From assembly GCA_041390145.1 (NCBI GenBank), contig JAWKQM010000006.1, positions 124,001 to 188,000 on the forward strand: 64,000 nt of DNA, in the 5' to 3' direction. The DNA comes from Gemmatimonadales bacterium. Its GTDB lineage: Bacteria; Gemmatimonadota; Gemmatimonadetes; Gemmatimonadales; GWC2-71-9. The notes beneath the pieces were generated by a model, which saw only the letters and a program-made list of their open reading frames with translations, was not told the origin of the DNA and ran no database searches. The first letter of the stretch is position 1, and every line of letters starts with the position of its first letter. The position numbers and the translations under genes are program-made. Below, piece by piece: positions 10,175 through 18,991 of this stretch.

Positions 10175-11808
10175 GCGACGCGCTGCGGGAGGCGCTGGCC
10201 CGCGTGGCCGCGGAGCTGGGTGCGGCTGACGCCGAATTTGTGCTGGAGCGCCCGAAGGATGCCGGCCACGGTGACCTCGCCACGAACCTCGCCATGGTGC
10301 TCGCCCGGGTGCAGAAGACCTCCCCCCGCGCGGTCGCCTCGCGGATCCTCGAATCGCTCACATTGCCCGACGGGATTATCGAGAAGACCGAGATTGCCGG
10401 CCCCGGCTTCATCAACTTCTGGCTCGCCACCGACGAACTTGCCGCCGCGCTCCATGCCATCATTGAGGCCGGCGATCGGTATGGTGCGCACGACTACGGC
10501 AAGGGGACGCGGGTCAACGTCGAGTTCGTCTCGGTCAATCCCACGGGGCCGCTGCACGTCGGGCACGGGCGGGGCGGGGCGCTGGGTGACGCTGTCTCCT
10601 CCCTGCTGGAATGGACCGGGCACGAAGTCACGCGGGAGTTCTACCTCAACGACGCCGGGGTCCAGATCGATCGCCTGGCCCAGAGCCTCTGGGCGCGCGT
10701 GCAGGAGGCGGTGGGCCGGTCCGCCACGATTCCCGAGGGAGGCTACCACGGGGAGTACCTGCGCGGCGACGCCGCCCGGCTCCTCGAGCGGGAGGGCACG
10801 GCGTTCGCCGACCTGCCCGAGGATGAGGGCGTGCGGCGTTGCCGGGTGCTCGCGGTGCAGATGCAGCGGGCGACGCAGGACGAAGACCTGGCGAGCTTCG
10901 GGGTGCACTTCGACCTGATCTCCTCCGAACAGGCCATCTACGACCGCGGGGCGATTGGCGAGACGCTCGCGCTCCTGGACGGACGCGGGCTGACCTTCGA
11001 GCGCGACGGCGCCCTCTGGCTGCGAACCACCGACTTCGGCGACGACCAGGACCGGGTGCTTCGCAAGAGCGACGGCACCTACACCTACTTCCTTCCCGAC
11101 ATCGCCTACCATGTCGACAAGCATGACCGGGGGTTCGACCGGGTGATCGACGTCTGGGGTGCGGATCACCACGGGTACGTCCCGCGGGTCCGGGCCGCGA
11201 TGCGGGCGCTCGGGTATCCCGACGAATTCTTCCACGTCTCCATCGTCCAGCTCGTGAAGGTGCTGCGCGGAGGCGAAGAGGTGAAGATGTCGAAGCGCTC
11301 GGGGGAGTTCATCACCCTGCGCGACCTGATCGACGAGACGGGGCCGGACGCCGCGCGCTACTTCTTCCTGATGCGCCGCGGGGACTCGCAACTCAACTTC
11401 GACCTCGACCTGGCCACCAGCCAGAGCGACGAGAATCCGGTCTTCTACGTGCAGATGGCGCACGCCCGGGTGAGCGGCATCTTCCGGGTGGCGGAGGTCG
11501 ATCCGGACACCGTCAGTGCCGATGTCCAGCTCGACGCGCTGCCCGCACCCGAGGACCGCGAACTGCTCAAGAAGCTGACGGCGTTTCCCGAGGTGACCGC
11601 CCGCGCCGCGCGGGAACTGGAGCCGCACCGCCTGACCGGCTACCTCGAGGAACTCGCCCGCCTCACCCACGGCTGGTATCACAAGTGCCGCGTCCTCGGC
11701 GAACCGCCCGAGGTGGAGCGCGCCCGGCTGGCGCTGGCCCGCGCCACGCGCATCGTCCTGGCCAACGGCCTCACTCTTCTCGGCCTCACGGCCCCCGACC
11801 GGATGTGA
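10171..11808 (+). CDS. argS: Arginine--tRNA ligase
   Basis: Class I aminoacyl-tRNA synthetase that charges tRNA-Arg. The GTG at 10171 overlaps the preceding stop by 4 bases and gives 545 residues. The N-terminal additional domain contains the conserved HGDLATNLAM. The HIGH motif is HVGH at 129-132 within VNPTGPLHVGHGRGG, and the KMSKS-type loop is KMSKRSGEF from residue 372. The C-terminal anticodon-binding DALR domain ends in ANGLTLLGL, typical of ArgS. A longer upstream open frame exists but runs through the fmdB gene in another frame, so it was not used. Confidence 0.96.
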   Translation: MSDALREALARVAAELGAADAEFVLERPKDAGHGDLATNLAMVLARVQKTSPRAVASRILESLTLPDGIIEKTEIAGPGFINFWLATDELAAALHAIIEAGDRYGAHDYGKGTRVNVEFVSVNPTGPLHVGHGRGGALGDAVSSLLEWTGHEVTREFYLNDAGVQIDRLAQSLWARVQEAVGRSATIPEGGYHGEYLRGDAARLLEREGTAFADLPEDEGVRRCRVLAVQMQRATQDEDLASFGVHFDLISSEQAIYDRGAIGETLALLDGRGLTFERDGALWLRTTDFGDDQDRVLRKSDGTYTYFLPDIAYHVDKHDRGFDRVIDVWGADHHGYVPRVRAAMRALGYPDEFFHVSIVQLVKVLRGGEEVKMSKRSGEFITLRDLIDETGPDAARYFFLMRRGDSQLNFDLDLATSQSDENPVFYVQMAHARVSGIFRVAEVDPDTVSADVQLDALPAPEDRELLKKLTAFPEVTARAARELEPHRLTGYLEELARLTHGWYHKCRVLGEPPEVERARLALARATRIVLANGLTLLGLTAPDRM

Positions 11809-11812
11809 TCTG

Positions 11813-12733
11813 ATGACCCTGATGGTGGTTGGCAGCGTCGCCCTCGACTCGATCCACACCCCCTTCGGCGAGACCGCCGATGCGCTCGGCGGTTCCGCCG
11901 TCTACTTCAGCGTTGCGGGGTCGCTGATGCACCGGGTGCACGTCGTCGGGGTGGTCGGCGACGACTACCCGGTCGCCGAGCTCGACCGGCTCGCGCCGCG
12001 CGGAATCGACTGGAGTGGTGTCGAGCGGGCCAAAGGCGAGAGCTTCCGGTGGAAGGGGAAGTATTCCTACGACCTGCAGAGCCGGGAGACCCTCGAGACC
12101 AGGCTCGGCGTCTTCGCCGAATTTCAGCCCAAGATTCCGGCGGCGCTCCGCGCGGCAAAGTTCGTGTTCCTCGGCAATATCGACCCGGTGCTCCAGAACG
12201 GCGTGCTGGACCAGGTCACGTCGCCGACGCTCGTGGTCTGCGACACGATGAACTACTGGATCCAGAGCAGCAAGCCGGAGTTGATGAAGTTGCTCCAGCG
12301 CGTGGACATCCTCATGGTCAATGACGGGGAGGCCCGCGAACTGTCGGGCGACTGGAACATCCACCGCGCGGGGCGCTGGATCCTGGCCCACGGACCGAAA
12401 CGCGTCGTCATCAAGCAGGGCGAGTTCGGCGCGCTCCTCATCGAGCCCGGCCGGACGTTCTATGCGCCGGCCTTCCCGCTCGAGGAGGTGTTTGACCCGA
12501 CCGGCGCCGGCGACGCCTTCGCCGGCGGATTCATGGGGTACCTGGCCCGGGCCGGCAGCGCGGACGGCGAGCAGCTGCGGCGCGCCATGATCTACGGCGC
12601 GGCCATGGGGTCGTTCGCGGTCTCCCAATTCGGCATCAAGGGCTTCGACGGGGTGACGACCGTGGACGTCGAGAAGCGGGTGCGGGCCTTCTATGACCTC
12701 ACCCATGTGGCGCAGGCGGAGCGGGTCCCGTGA
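11813..12733 (+). CDS. PfkB-family carbohydrate kinase
   Basis: 306 residues of the ribokinase/PfkB fold. The N-terminal part has LGGSAVYFSVAGS and VVGVVGDDY (sugar side). The C-terminal signature DPTGAGDAFAGGFMGYLA starts at Asp228, and its second Asp (234) is the catalytic base. The substrate cannot be read from sequence: ribose, fructose, adenosine and tagatose kinases share these motifs. Its neighbours argS and purM give only a loose link to nucleotide metabolism. The start is the ATG at 11813, with a second in-frame ATG three codons on; purM begins inside its stop. Confidence 0.85.
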   Translation: MTLMVVGSVALDSIHTPFGETADALGGSAVYFSVAGSLMHRVHVVGVVGDDYPVAELDRLAPRGIDWSGVERAKGESFRWKGKYSYDLQSRETLETRLGVFAEFQPKIPAALRAAKFVFLGNIDPVLQNGVLDQVTSPTLVVCDTMNYWIQSSKPELMKLLQRVDILMVNDGEARELSGDWNIHRAGRWILAHGPKRVVIKQGEFGALLIEPGRTFYAPAFPLEEVFDPTGAGDAFAGGFMGYLARAGSADGEQLRRAMIYGAAMGSFAVSQFGIKGFDGVTTVDVEKRVRAFYDLTHVAQAERVP

Positions 12734-13767
12734 CGCAGCCCGGCGAATCGCGCCAGTACGCCGCTGCGGGCGTCAACCTCGCCGACGCGGAATCCGCGAA
12801 GGCACGGATCGGGCGCCTCGTCGCGGGCACGCGCACACCGCTGACCGCCGGCCGGGTCGGTGCCTTTGGCGGCATGGTCCGGATTCCCCCTGGGATGCGG
12901 AACCCGACGCTGGTCATGAGCACCGACGGCGTTGGCACCAAGGTCCTGGTGGCCCAGCAGGCGGGGCGCTTCGACACCGTCGGCGAGTGCCTCGTCAATC
13001 ACAGCGTCAATGACATCCTGGTCCACGGCGCCCGCCCGCTGGCCTTCATGGACTACATCGCCGGTGCGGGACTCGGCATCGAGATGCTCGCCGACATCGT
13101 CGAGGGCGTGGCCCGGGGGTGCCGGGCGCACGGGATGGATCTCGCCGGCGGGGAGACGGCGCAGATGCCGGGACTCTATGCCCACGGGCACTTCGACCTG
13201 GCCGGCACGATCGTCGGCGTGGTCGAGGAGGACGCAGCGCTGCATGGCGACGCCGTCGTGCCCGGCGATGTGCTTCTCGGGTATGCGTCCAGCGGGCTCC
13301 ACACCAACGGCTACACCCTGGCGCGCAAGATCGCGTCGGAGGACCTCGGGCTTGGGATCACCGACGAGTGGCCCGGTCTGGGGCAGTCCGTGGCGGACGC
13401 CTTCCTTGCGGTCCACCGCAGCTACGCCAAGGCCGTCACGCCAGTCCTCGACCGGATGCATGCGCTGGCCCACATTACTGGTGGCGGGATCCCCGGCAAC
13501 CTCATCCGGGTACTTCCGGCAGGCTGCGAGGCGGTGGTGGAGACCGCCAGCTGGGAATGGCCCTCGATCTTCCGGTTCATGCAGGCGGCCGGCAAGGTCT
13601 CCACCGACGAGATGCGCGATGTCTTCAACCTCGGCGCGGGCCTGATTGCCGTCTTGCCGGCGGACGCCGTTGCGGCGGCGGAAGCGGCGGCAGCGGCTGA
13701 CGGCGTGAAGACCTGGGTGATGGGACATGTCGAGGCCGGTCCCCAGGGCGTCCGGTTCACGAGCTGA
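12730..13767 (+). CDS. purM: Phosphoribosylformylglycinamidine cyclo-ligase (AIR synthetase)
   Basis: Fifth step of purine synthesis, closing the imidazole ring of AIR with ATP. 345 residues from a GTG that overlaps the previous stop by 4 bases. Characteristic blocks are TDGVGTK from residue 65, NHSVNDILVHGARPLAFMDY and ASSGLHTNGYTLARK, and ITGGGIPGNLIRVLP near the C-terminal half. Together these distinguish PurM from PurL and ThiL. The riboflavin genes follow after 18 bases. Confidence 0.95.
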   Translation: MTQPGESRQYAAAGVNLADAESAKARIGRLVAGTRTPLTAGRVGAFGGMVRIPPGMRNPTLVMSTDGVGTKVLVAQQAGRFDTVGECLVNHSVNDILVHGARPLAFMDYIAGAGLGIEMLADIVEGVARGCRAHGMDLAGGETAQMPGLYAHGHFDLAGTIVGVVEEDAALHGDAVVPGDVLLGYASSGLHTNGYTLARKIASEDLGLGITDEWPGLGQSVADAFLAVHRSYAKAVTPVLDRMHALAHITGGGIPGNLIRVLPAGCEAVVETASWEWPSIFRFMQAAGKVSTDEMRDVFNLGAGLIAVLPADAVAAAEAAAAADGVKTWVMGHVEAGPQGVRFTS

Positions 13768-13785
13768 GCGGAAAGTCAGGCTGAC

Positions 13786-14862
13786 GTGACCGAGGCCGCC
13801 GCGATGGATCGTGCGATCGAACTCGCCTGGCGCGGCTGGGGGTGTGTGCACCCGAACCCGCTGGTGGGCGCCGTGCTGCTCGATGCCGCGGGCGAGGTGG
13901 CGGGGGAGGGTTGGCACGCGGAGTTCGGGGGGCCGCACGCGGAGCGCGCGGCCCTAGCGGTGGCCGGCGAGCGGGCCCGGGGTGGCACACTTGTCGTGTC
14001 GCTGGAGCCATGCTCCCACCACGGCAAGCAGCCGCCCTGCACTGAGGCGATCCTGTCCGCCGGCGTCGCGCGCGTCGTCTATGCACTGGAGGATCCCAAC
14101 CCCGACGCCGGTGGGGGGGCGGAGGTCCTTCGGGCGGCAGGCCTGACCGTTGAGGGAGGCGTCGGCCGGGCGACGGCGGCGGCGCAAAACGCCGCCTTCC
14201 TCGCCCGCTGGCGTGGTGTCGAGCGCCCATGGGTGGCGCTGAAACTGGCGACGTCGCTCGATGGCCGCATCGCGGACCGCTTTGGGCGGTCGCGCTGGAT
14301 TTCCGGCGAGGAAGCGCGGGACTACGTGCACTGGCTCCGGGCGGGAATGGACGCCATCGGCGTCGGTGGCGCGACCGCCCGAGTGGACGATCCGTCCCTG
14401 ACGGTGCGCGGCGCGATTGAACCGCGGACCGCGCCGCTTCGCGTCATCTTTGACCAGACCGGGAACCTGCCGACCTCACTCGAGGTGTTGCGGACGGCGC
14501 CGGAGCTGCCGACCACGGTTGTTGTCGGCCCCCTGCTGTCCAGTGAGCGGGCGGATGCCATCGAGGCGACCGGCGCCCGGCTGCTGCGCACCAGCGGTCT
14601 GCAGCATGGGCTCCACGAGCTCGGCCGGCTGGGCGTCGGCTCGCTGCTGGTCGAGGGGGGTGGGCAGCTGGCGGGGGCCTTGCTTCGGGAGGGATTGGTG
14701 GACCGTTACTACTGGATCCAGAGTCCCATCTGGCTTGGCGACGGGGCCGTGCCCGCTGTCGCCGGGCTGCCGGGGATCGAGCTCGCCACGGTGGACCGCT
14801 GGGAAGTCGTGGAGCGTCGGGTGCTGGGTGCCGACACCTTGCTGGTGACGGACCGGGGCTGA
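13786..14862 (+). CDS. ribD: Bifunctional riboflavin deaminase/reductase
   Basis: Carries out steps two and three of riboflavin synthesis: deamination of the pyrimidine and NADPH reduction of its ribosyl side chain. 358 residues from a GTG start. The N-terminal deaminase domain has its zinc ligands His51 (HAE motif with Glu53), Cys76 and Cys85 (EPCSHHGKQPPC). The C-terminal RibD_C reductase domain starts near WVALKLATSLDGRIA and contains LLVEGGG. No FMN riboswitch fits in the 18 bases upstream, so the rib genes here appear to be expressed from a distant promoter. Confidence 0.95.
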   Translation: MTEAAAMDRAIELAWRGWGCVHPNPLVGAVLLDAAGEVAGEGWHAEFGGPHAERAALAVAGERARGGTLVVSLEPCSHHGKQPPCTEAILSAGVARVVYALEDPNPDAGGGAEVLRAAGLTVEGGVGRATAAAQNAAFLARWRGVERPWVALKLATSLDGRIADRFGRSRWISGEEARDYVHWLRAGMDAIGVGGATARVDDPSLTVRGAIEPRTAPLRVIFDQTGNLPTSLEVLRTAPELPTTVVVGPLLSSERADAIEATGARLLRTSGLQHGLHELGRLGVGSLLVEGGGQLAGALLREGLVDRYYWIQSPIWLGDGAVPAVAGLPGIELATVDRWEVVERRVLGADTLLVTDRG

Positions 14863-15461
14863 TGTTCACCGGCCTGGTCACCGCCGTTGGCACGATCCAA
14901 TCCGCCCGGGCCAAGGACGGCGGGCGCGTCCTCACCATCCGTGCGCCATGGCGGGGGCTCGCCTTGGGAGAAAGTATCGCGGTGGACGGGGCCTGCCTTA
15001 CCGTGGCACAGCGTTTGAAGGGCGCATTCGCGGTGCATGTCATCGCCACCAGCCTTGAGCGCACCGGCTTCGGGGACTATCGCGCCGGCCGGCGGGTCAA
15101 CCTCGAGCGGGCCCTGCGTGCCGGTGACCGTCTTGGCGGGCATCTCGTGCAGGGGCATGTGGACGGGGTCGGCACGGTACGCCGCCTCACGCGGAAGGCC
15201 GACGCCCTGCTGATGGACATCACCGTGCCGAAGGCGGTTGCCGAGGCGTCAATTCCGCTCGGTTCGATTACGGTGGACGGCGTCAGCCTGACGGTCAACG
15301 CGCTGCGGGGGCGGCACATCGTCCAGGTATCGCTGATACCATTTACCTTGCAGCATACCACCCTTGGCGAGCGCCAGGTCGGCGACCGGGTCCATCTCGA
15401 GGGCGACACCATCGGCAAATATGTGGCGGCGTGGCTGTCGCGCCGCGGAAAGCACATCTGA
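14862..15461 (+). CDS. ribE: Riboflavin synthase alpha chain
   Basis: Dismutates two lumazines to riboflavin plus the pyrimidine. 199 residues, made of two tandem lumazine-binding repeats (about 1-97 and 98-199). The first begins MFTGLVTAVGTI and contains DGACLTV; the second contains LVQGHVDGVG and VDGVSLTVN. The ATG shares one base with the ribD stop (TGATG), and its own stop shares one base with ribBA in the same way, which points to tight translational coupling. Confidence 0.95.
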   Translation: MFTGLVTAVGTIQSARAKDGGRVLTIRAPWRGLALGESIAVDGACLTVAQRLKGAFAVHVIATSLERTGFGDYRAGRRVNLERALRAGDRLGGHLVQGHVDGVGTVRRLTRKADALLMDITVPKAVAEASIPLGSITVDGVSLTVNALRGRHIVQVSLIPFTLQHTTLGERQVGDRVHLEGDTIGKYVAAWLSRRGKHI

Positions 15462-16663
15462 TGTTTGCAAAGATCGAGCAGGCGATTGAGGACCTGCGCA
15501 ACGGCAAGATCGTCATCGTGGCGGACGACGAGAACCGCGAGAACGAGGGCGACCTCGTCTGCGCCGCGGAGCTCGTCACGCCGGAGATGGTCAATTTCAT
15601 GGCGTTGCACGGTCGGGGACTCATCTGCCTGGCTCTCACCGGCGAGCGGTGCGACCAGCTGGGCCTTCCCCAGATGGCGGAACACAACACCGAAGCCTTG
15701 AGCACGGCCTTTACGGTCAGCATCGACGCCGAGCGCCGCTTCGGCGTCACCACCGGTATTTCGGCGGCCGACCGCGCGGCCACGATCCATGTGGCCATCA
15801 ACCCGGCCACTGTCCCGGCAGACTTGCGGCGCCCGGGGCACATCTTCCCGCTGCGCGCCCGTCCGGGTGGCGTGCTGCAGCGGGTCGGCCAGACGGAGGC
15901 GAGCGTCGATCTCGCACGCTTGGCGGGGCTCGCACCCGCGGGCGTCATCTGCGAGATCCTCAATGTGGACGGCACCATGGCGCGCCGCCCCGAGTTGGAG
16001 GTGTTCGCGGAGCAGCACAAACTCACCTACGTCACCGTGGCCGATCTCGTGGCCTACCGGCTCCAGAAGGAGCGGCTGGTGCACCGGGTGGCCACCGCCC
16101 GACTGCCCACCGAATTCGGGGAGTTCCGCGTCATCGGGTACCGCAACGATGTGGACGACGCCGAACACGTCGCGCTGGTGCACGGCGAGGTGGAGGGGGC
16201 GTCGAACGTGCTGGTGCGCATGCACTCCAAGTGCCTGACCGGCGATGTCTTCGGTTCCCGGCGCTGTGACTGCGGAGCGCAGCTCCACGCGGCGATGCGC
16301 CAGGTCGTTTCGGCCGGCGCCGGGGTCATCGTTTACCTCGACCAGGAAGGGCGGGGCATCGGTCTCCTGAACAAGCTGCGGGCCTACGCGCTGCAGGACG
16401 GGGGCGACGACACCGTCGAGGCCAATGAACGCCTCGGGTTCGCCCCGGATCTCCGGAACTACGGCATCGGCGCGCAAATCCTTCGCGACCTCGGCCTGAC
16501 CACCATTCGCATCCTCACCAACAACCCGCGCAAGCTGGTGGGGGTCGAGGGGTACGGGCTCGAGATCACCGAACGGGTGCCGTTGCTGATCGACCACACC
16601 CGTGAGAACACCGACTATCTCGCCACCAAGCGCGACAAGCTCGGCCACCTTCTGGCCCACTGA
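15461..16663 (+). CDS. ribBA: Bifunctional DHBP synthase / GTP cyclohydrolase II
   Basis: Supplies both branches of riboflavin synthesis: 3,4-dihydroxy-2-butanone 4-phosphate from ribulose 5-phosphate (N-terminal RibB, about 1-200) and the pyrimidine from GTP (C-terminal RibA, about 205-400). RibB shows VADDENRENEGDL and FMALHGRGLIC. RibA has its zinc cysteines at 258, 269 and 271 (SKCLTGDVFGSRRCDC) and DQEGRGIGL. The total of 400 residues is typical of the fused enzyme. The start is the ATG inside the ribE stop. Confidence 0.96.
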   Translation: MFAKIEQAIEDLRNGKIVIVADDENRENEGDLVCAAELVTPEMVNFMALHGRGLICLALTGERCDQLGLPQMAEHNTEALSTAFTVSIDAERRFGVTTGISAADRAATIHVAINPATVPADLRRPGHIFPLRARPGGVLQRVGQTEASVDLARLAGLAPAGVICEILNVDGTMARRPELEVFAEQHKLTYVTVADLVAYRLQKERLVHRVATARLPTEFGEFRVIGYRNDVDDAEHVALVHGEVEGASNVLVRMHSKCLTGDVFGSRRCDCGAQLHAAMRQVVSAGAGVIVYLDQEGRGIGLLNKLRAYALQDGGDDTVEANERLGFAPDLRNYGIGAQILRDLGLTTIRILTNNPRKLVGVEGYGLEITERVPLLIDHTRENTDYLATKRDKLGHLLAH

Positions 16664-16669
16664 GCCTCC

Positions 16670-17149
16670 ATGCCTGAATACACCGGTCGACTCGGCCCGG
16701 TTGGCCGCATTGCCATCCTGGTGAGCCGCTACAACGAGCTCGTGACGAGCCGCCTCCTGGAGGGGGCCCGTCACTGCTGCCGCGACGCCCGGATCGCCGA
16801 CCGGCATGTGGACATTTTCTGGGTCTCCGGCGCGTTCGAACTGCCGATGCTCGCGGAAGAGCTCGCCCGCACCGGACAGTACGCCTGCCTCGTGGCCCTC
16901 GGCGCCGTGGTGCGTGGCGGGACACCCCACTTCGAGTTCGTCGCCGGCGAAACCACCCGCGGACTCGGCACCATCGCCCGGACCCATGTCCTGCCGATCG
17001 GGTTCGGCCTGCTGACCGTGGACACCATGGATCAGGCGCTCGAGCGGGCGGGGGGCGCCGCCGGGAACAAGGGATACGAAGCCGCCGAGGCGGCCATCAC
17101 CGCTGCGGACGCCCTGGCCCGGATCAGGAGAGCCGATGCTCCGACCTGA
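16670..17149 (+). CDS. ribH: 6,7-dimethyl-8-ribityllumazine synthase
   Basis: Condenses the RibB and RibA/RibD products to lumazine; usually forms pentamers or 60-mers. 159 residues. Conserved blocks are ILVSRYNELVTSRLLEGA, WVSGAFELPMLAEELA, ALGAVVRGGTPHFEFVAGE and PIGFGLLTVDTMDQALERAGG. The conserved active-site His lies in RGGTPHFEF. It lies six bases after ribBA and overlaps nusB by 14 bases, the common rib-nusB arrangement. Confidence 0.95.
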   Translation: MPEYTGRLGPVGRIAILVSRYNELVTSRLLEGARHCCRDARIADRHVDIFWVSGAFELPMLAEELARTGQYACLVALGAVVRGGTPHFEFVAGETTRGLGTIARTHVLPIGFGLLTVDTMDQALERAGGAAGNKGYEAAEAAITAADALARIRRADAPT

Positions 17150-17543
17150 GACGCGCGCCCGGGCGCGTGCGCTTCAACTGCTCTACGCCTGCGAACTGAC
17201 CGGCACCGACCCCGCGGCCGCGATGCAGGGCCTGGCACGGCTCACCGGACCGGAGCGGGCCCTCGATGGGGCGGAACTGCTGGCCAGCGGAGTCGTGGCC
17301 AACCAGGAGTCACTGGATCGACGCATCCGTGCTGCCGCGGACAACTGGCGTGTCGAGCGCATCGGTGTCGTGGAGCGCATCATCCTGCGACTCGGCATCC
17401 ACGAACTGGAGCTGGGGGAGACGCCGCCCAAGGTCGTGATCGACGAGGCCATCCGGTTGGCGCAGTGGTTTGGCGGACCGAAGACGCCGGCGTTCGTCAA
17501 CGGGGTGCTCGACCGGATCGCGCACTCGCTCGGCCGGTTGTGA
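17136..17543 (+). CDS. nusB: Transcription antitermination factor NusB
   Basis: RNA-binding partner of NusE (S10) in antitermination of rRNA operons. 135 residues, normal size, with the typical N-terminal RARALQLLYACEL and the C-terminal blocks RIILRLGIHEL and PPKVVIDEAIRLAQWFG followed by FVNGVLDRI. The start overlaps ribH, and the stop overlaps the glycosyltransferase GTG by 4 bases. Confidence 0.94.
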   Translation: MLRPETRARARALQLLYACELTGTDPAAAMQGLARLTGPERALDGAELLASGVVANQESLDRRIRAAADNWRVERIGVVERIILRLGIHELELGETPPKVVIDEAIRLAQWFGGPKTPAFVNGVLDRIAHSLGRL

Positions 17544-18649
17544 ACCTCCTCGTCGTCAACTGGCTCGACCGGCTCAACCCCCTCGCGGGCGGGGCGGAGA
17601 TCCACCTCTTCGAGATCTTCCGGCGGATCGCGGACCGGGGACACCGGGTACGCCTGATCTGTTCCGGCTGGCCGGGCTGCGCGCCGACCGAGGTCGTGGA
17701 CGGCATCGAGGTCACGCGGGTGGCCGGCAGAAACTCCTTTGCGCTCGCGGCACGGGGTGCGGTGCGCCGGGCCCTGGCCGCGGAATTGCCCGACGTCGTG
17801 GTGGAGGACATCAACAAGCTGCCCCTCTTTCCTTGCGGGGCTCACTGACCGTCCATTCTTGCGTCCTGGTCCCGCACCTTCGGCACCACCGCCTTCCAGG
17901 AAGCGCCGTGGCCGATGGCGGCCACGGTCTGGCTCGCAGAACGGCCGATTCCATGGGGATATCGACGGGCGGGGTTCGAGGCGATCAGCGAGAGCACCCG
18001 TGACGACCTGATCGCGCGCGGCGTGCCGGCGGAGCGGATCCGGGTCATTCATCCTGGTGTGGACGCCGAGCTGTTCCACCCCGATCCCGGAGTGCGCCGC
18101 ACGAGCCCGCCCTCGTTCCTGTACGTGGGGCGGCTCAAGCGTTACAAGGGCGTGGACCTGGCCGTGCGCGCGTTGGCCGTCGCGCGGAAGACGCGCCCGG
18201 AGCTGACGCTCGACATCGCGGGGTCGGGGGACGACCGCCCGCGGCTGGAGGCGCTCGCCGCAGAGCTGGGACTCACCGGGGCGGTTCGATTTCACGGATT
18301 CGTCTCGGAGGAGCGGAAGCTGGAACTGCTCCGGCGCACTTGGGCCAACCTCTTCCCTTCGCCGAAGGAGGGGTGGGGTATTACCGTTGTGGAGGCGGCA
18401 GCGTGCGGGACCCCCTCGCTGGCCTCGGACAGTCCCGGTCTCCGGGACTCTGTGCGGCCGGGAGAGACCGGGTATCTGGTCCCCCACGGGGATCCCGCCG
18501 CGCTCGCCGCCCGAATGCTGGACCTGGCGGCAAATCCGGCCCTTGTCGAGCAGTTGGGCATGGCCGGCCGCCGGTTTGCCGAATCTCATTCCTGGGAGCG
18601 TGCGGCCGATCTCACTGAGTCCCACCTCCGGGAACTCGCCGGCCGCTGA
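17540..18649 (+). pseudogene. Family-4 glycosyltransferase, interrupted at about 17830-17890
   Basis: The gene starts at a GTG overlapping the nusB stop (VNLLVVNWLDRLNPLAGGAE) and would give about 370 residues. It breaks at a TGA at 17846-17848. The same frame is open on both sides, and the C-terminal half resumes with FGTTAFQEAPWP and WLAERPIPWG, followed by the GT4 nucleotide-sugar domain (VGRLKRYKGVDLAV, PSPKEGWGITVVEAAACGTPS). In the about 50 bases around the stop, family-like residues appear in the other two frames: LTDRPFL in frame 3, then LVPHL in frame 1. Several small indels are therefore more likely than one nonsense change. It is either real decay or a sequence error; the acceptor is unknown. 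Confidence 0.75.
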
Positions 18650-18673
18650 CCCGTCAACTTCACGGGGGAATGC

Positions 18674-18991
18674 ATGCCCGTCACGATCACCGCCCGCCAC
18701 TGCGAACTGACCGAACTGCTGCGCGAACGCGCCCAGGAGATTGCCGAACGGCTCGAGGCCAGAGCCGGACGGCCGTCCGATGTCAGCGTGATCTTCGATC
18801 TCGAGGCCGGAGTCTCGACCGCGGAGCTTCGATTGCTCGCCTTCGGGCAGGAACCCATTCTCTCCACCGGCCGTGGCGATGACCATCGCACTGCGCTCGA
18901 CCAGGCGGAGGCCCGTCTCCGCCGGCAGCTTGAGAAGCCGGGCACGCGACGGCTCCGCGACCGGAAATCCACCGAACTGGACAACGTGTGA
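18674..18991 (+). CDS. hpf: Ribosome hibernation promoting factor, short form
   Basis: 105 residues of the HPF/YfiA (RaiA) family, which bind the decoding region of the 30S subunit in stationary phase. The beta-alpha-beta-beta-beta-alpha pattern is visible, starting MPVTITARHCELTELLRERA and ending with a basic helix (RRQLEKPGTRRLRDRK). The C-terminal dimerisation domain of long HPF is absent. Position just before hprK and PTS genes recalls the hpf-ptsN-hprK order in Proteobacteria. GGGGGAA upstream acts as ribosome-binding site. Confidence 0.88.
   Translation: MPVTITARHCELTELLRERAQEIAERLEARAGRPSDVSVIFDLEAGVSTAELRLLAFGQEPILSTGRGDDHRTALDQAEARLRRQLEKPGTRRLRDRKSTELDNV

Noticed and set aside
13768..13785. 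An FMN riboswitch before ribD
   Set aside because: Only 18 bases separate purM from ribD, and the RFN element pattern is absent there.
17846..17848. The TGA in the glycosyltransferase as a selenocysteine codon, suggested by selB in the window
   Set aside because: The flanking residues in this frame do not look like the family, while the expected residues appear in the other two frames, so indels explain it better. No Cys is known at this position in GT4 enzymes.
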